8,100 bases of DNA from Betaproteobacteria bacterium (GTDB lineage: Bacteria > Pseudomonadota > Gammaproteobacteria > Burkholderiales > SG8-39), in NCBI GenBank assembly GCA_029865405.1, contig JAOUGZ010000101.1, positions 1 to 8,100 of the forward strand, read 5' to 3'. Below are positions 6,651 to 8,100 of this stretch, piece by piece. Numbering within the stretch: position 1 is the stretch's first letter; every line of letters begins with the position of its first letter. The notes beneath the pieces are model-generated. The model searched no databases and was not told the DNA's origin. It was given only the letters and a program-made list of their open reading frames with translations. Made by a program: the position numbers and the translations under genes.

Positions 6651-7697
6651 ATGACGACGCTAATCAGGGTGTGCGGCTTCGCGCTCGCGCTCTTCGCAAT
6701 GGCAGGATCGGGCACTGCGCTCGCGCAGACCGGCCGCTCGAGCGACCCGCAGGCGCAGGCGCAGCAGGAACGCCGCGACACGCAGCCGGGGAACAACGCG
6801 CCGGTGTGGCGTGAAGTACGCTCCGGCAACGAGGGCTACACCAGCATGCAGGGCCGCGAGGTCGGCGTGCTCGTGCAGTCCGCCGGCGAAACCTGGCGCC
6901 AGATCCGCAACGGGCCCGTGACGTTCTACGGCGGCTGGCTGGTGGTGATCATCACGCTGATCTTGGCGGCGGTGTATTTCTCCCTGGGACCGGTAAAGCT
7001 GCACGGCAAGCCCACGGGGCGGATGATCGAGCGCTTTACGTTGGCCGAGCGCTGGGCGCACTGGGTGATGGGCATCAGTTTCGTGGTACTGGCCGTGACC
7101 GGGTTGATCCTGCTCTTCGGCAAGCACGTGCTGCTGCCGGTGATCGGCTACACGCTGTTCGCCTGGCTCTCGGCGCTCGCCAAGAACCTGCACAACTTCG
7201 TCGCGCCGCTGTTTGCGGTGAGCCTGGTGTTCTTCATTCTCATCTACGTGAAGGACAACCTGCCCAAGGCATACGACCTCAGCTGGTTCGCCAAGGCACC
7301 GGGGTTCTTTGCCGGCAAGCACCTGCCGTCAGGACGCTTCAACGGCGGCGAGAAGGTGTGGTTCTGGGTCTTCGTGGTGGTCCTGTCCCTGGCCCTGGTG
7401 GTCTCCGGCGCCGTGCTGCTGTTCCCGAACTTCGACCAGCTACGCTCGACCATGCAGCAGATGAGCGTCATCCACATGGTTTCCGCGGTCCTGGTCATCG
7501 CCGTGTCCATCGGCCACATCTACATGGGCACCATCGGCGTGGAAGGCGCTTACCGGGCGATGCGCGACGGCGTGGTCGACGAGACCTGGGCCAAGGAGCA
7601 CCACGAATACTGGTACAACGAGGTCAAGGGCGGCACGAAATCCGCACCGGGCGGGGCCATTCCGGCCGGCGCTCCACGCATGAAGGAAAGACAATGA
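6651..7697 (+). CDS. fdhC: Formate dehydrogenase cytochrome b (gamma) subunit
   Basis: A 348-aa membrane subunit carrying two b haems; it takes electrons from FdhB and reduces quinone. A Sec-type signal peptide at 1-26 ends ALAQ. A periplasmic stretch follows (about 27-92, including GNNAPVWREVRSGNEGYTS). Five helices lie at about 94-114, 136-157, 176-200, 236-258 and 272-294. The haem ligands can be placed by alignment from memory with E. coli FdnI: H137 (WAHW), H181 (NLHNF), H275 and H289 (IHM...GHIYMG). The tail motif TWAKEHHEYWYNEV also matches the FdnI tail. FdnI is about 217 aa with four helices, so this protein has about 120 extra N-terminal residues including one extra helix, typical of the FDH3-like class. 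The gap from the lipoprotein gene is 27 bases. Confidence 0.95.
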   Translation: MTTLIRVCGFALALFAMAGSGTALAQTGRSSDPQAQAQQERRDTQPGNNAPVWREVRSGNEGYTSMQGREVGVLVQSAGETWRQIRNGPVTFYGGWLVVIITLILAAVYFSLGPVKLHGKPTGRMIERFTLAERWAHWVMGISFVVLAVTGLILLFGKHVLLPVIGYTLFAWLSALAKNLHNFVAPLFAVSLVFFILIYVKDNLPKAYDLSWFAKAPGFFAGKHLPSGRFNGGEKVWFWVFVVVLSLALVVSGAVLLFPNFDQLRSTMQQMSVIHMVSAVLVIAVSIGHIYMGTIGVEGAYRAMRDGVVDETWAKEHHEYWYNEVKGGTKSAPGGAIPAGAPRMKERQ

Positions 7698-7960
7698 AAA
7701 AGATCCTGCTGGCCCTCGTCGGAGGGGCGATGATCGGCCTGTACGCGGTGTCGCACGCCAAGCTGCCGGCGCCGCCGCCGAAGAGCGACGCGGAGAAAGC
7801 CGCTGAGGCGGAGAAAGCCGCGGCTGCCAAGGCGAAGGACGCGGAATTGCTCGGCAAGGCCCAGGATCGGGCGGCGGCCAACTACAAGAAGGGCAAGGGC
7901 ATCGCCATGGACGCGAAGCCCGCGGCCATGGGCGCCAAGGCGCCCGCCAAGGCGAAGTAG
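7694..7960 (+). CDS. Small secreted Lys/Ala-rich protein at the end of the fdh operon
   Basis: An 88-aa protein whose ATG overlaps the fdhC TGA (ATGA). AAGGA at 7683-7687 serves as a weak Shine-Dalgarno. An N-terminal signal peptide (MKKILLALVGGAMIGLYAVSHA, shown here by its ends: MKK...SHA) is probably cleaved after HA at 22. The mature part begins KLPAPPPKSD, continues with an Ala/Lys/Glu helix (about 31-60), then AQDRAAANYKKG and a basic Ala/Lys tail. The KLPAPP...AQDR...Y pattern resembles small periplasmic proteins common in Burkholderiales, whose function I do not know. There is no cysteine or metal motif. Gene overlap implies a role with, or at least expression with, the FDH complex. 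Low sequence complexity limits homology claims. Confidence 0.82.
   Translation: MKKILLALVGGAMIGLYAVSHAKLPAPPPKSDAEKAAEAEKAAAAKAKDAELLGKAQDRAAANYKKGKGIAMDAKPAAMGAKAPAKAK
7790..7821 (+). repeat. Two direct copies of a 14-bp sequence inside the small secreted protein gene
   Basis: GCGGAGAAAGCCGC occurs at 7790-7803 and 7808-7821. The copies are 18 bases apart in register, so they repeat six codons (AEKAAE then AEKAAA) without breaking the frame. This is likely local duplication within an Ala/Lys helix. Confidence 0.7.
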
Positions 7961-7980
7961 CGCCGCTAGCTAGGCGGCGC
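7960..7980. terminator. Hairpin between converging genes, possible bidirectional terminator
   Basis: GCGCCGC (7960-7966), loop TAGCTAG, GCGGCGC (7974-7980): a perfect 7-bp G-C stem. It begins at the last base of the fdh operon's final stop codon and spans the stop of the minus-strand gene (7970-7972). No T-run is present on either strand, so intrinsic termination may be weak, or it may mainly protect 3' ends. Confidence 0.45.
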
Positions 7981-8100
7981 CTTCCACCAGCAGCACCTTC
8001 GAGCGCGCGGCCTTCAGCCGCAGCGCGAGCGCGGGCGCGTACTCCGGCGACGCGTACCACTTGCGCGCCTGCTCCAGGGACGGAAACTCCAGCACCACGA
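7970..8100 (-). CDS. DUF1330-family protein, C-terminal part only (N-terminus outside window)
   Basis: Read on the minus strand, the last 42 codons are open from the window edge to TAG (7972-7970). They contain VVLEFPS, EQARKWYASPEYAPAL and LRLKAARSKVLLVEG. The F-P-S/D-x-x-x-A-x-x-W-Y-x-S-P-E-Y pattern is typical of the DUF1330 dimeric alpha/beta-barrel family, small proteins of about 95-100 aa without an established general role. Only about 42 residues are seen. It converges on the fdh operon with nine bases between the two stop codons and is not expected to be functionally linked. Confidence 0.85.
   Translation of the reverse strand, partial: VVLEFPSLEQARKWYASPEYAPALALRLKAARSKVLLVEGAA

Noticed and set aside
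1..8100. CRISPR arrays, tRNA or rRNA genes, insertion sequences, prophage or toxin-antitoxin genes
   Set aside because: None seen: no spaced direct repeats, no transposase or integrase motifs and no cloverleaf-like sequences. The window is almost wholly filled by the fdh operon.

Overview
The window holds most of one operon for a periplasm-facing, membrane-bound molybdenum (or tungsten) formate dehydrogenase. The sequence is GC-rich with strong G/C third-position bias. Gene order and protein style (FDH3-type alpha/beta/gamma subunits, a tiny Tat-signal protein, a TorD-like chaperone, a large polyferredoxin, and a DUF1330 gene at the right edge) point to a betaproteobacterium of the Burkholderiales/Rhodocyclales/Nitrosomonadales type. 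This taxonomic reading is inference.

Left block (1-2416, +): the 3' part of a polyferredoxin gene, whose 5' end lies outside the window, overlaps by four bases (GTGA) a TorD/DmsD-family chaperone gene of 209 codons. The end of the chaperone gene and the gap after it are much poorer in GC than the rest. Bases 2411-2530 are 40% GC by hand count. This is the only non-coding stretch over 100 bases and the natural place for the structural operon's promoter. It holds a Fur-box-like palindrome, an FNR/CRP-family-like half-conserved site, a weak sigma-70-like promoter and a 7-bp leader hairpin.

Structural block (2582-7960, +): a 65-aa Tat-signal protein; fdhA (catalytic subunit, Tat signal, one N-terminal [4Fe-4S] motif, Cys203-His204 active site encoded by TGC, so no selenocysteine); fdhB (four [4Fe-4S] motifs, no membrane anchor); an 84-aa predicted lipoprotein starting at a GTG that overlaps the fdhB stop; fdhC (five-helix cytochrome b subunit, start corrected to ATG 6651); and an 88-aa secreted Lys/Ala-rich protein that overlaps the fdhC stop. 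Every start except the last has a clear Shine-Dalgarno sequence (the last a weaker one), and gaps are 27 bases or less, so this reads as one coupled transcript.

Expected working: the chaperone and the Tat-signal proteins help mature FdhA fold, load its bis-MGD cofactor and export it together with FdhB. On the periplasmic side formate is oxidised to CO2. Electrons pass through the FdhA cluster and four FdhB clusters to the b haems of FdhC and then to quinone. The polyferredoxin lacks an evident place in this chain and is a candidate cytoplasmic electron carrier or biogenesis factor. The two small exported proteins, one beside each end of fdhC, are the least explained parts. No fdhD, fdhE or molybdenum-cofactor genes are in the window.

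Right edge (7970-8100, -): the 3' end of a convergent DUF1330-family gene. Its stop lies inside a 7-bp hairpin shared with the end of the fdh operon.
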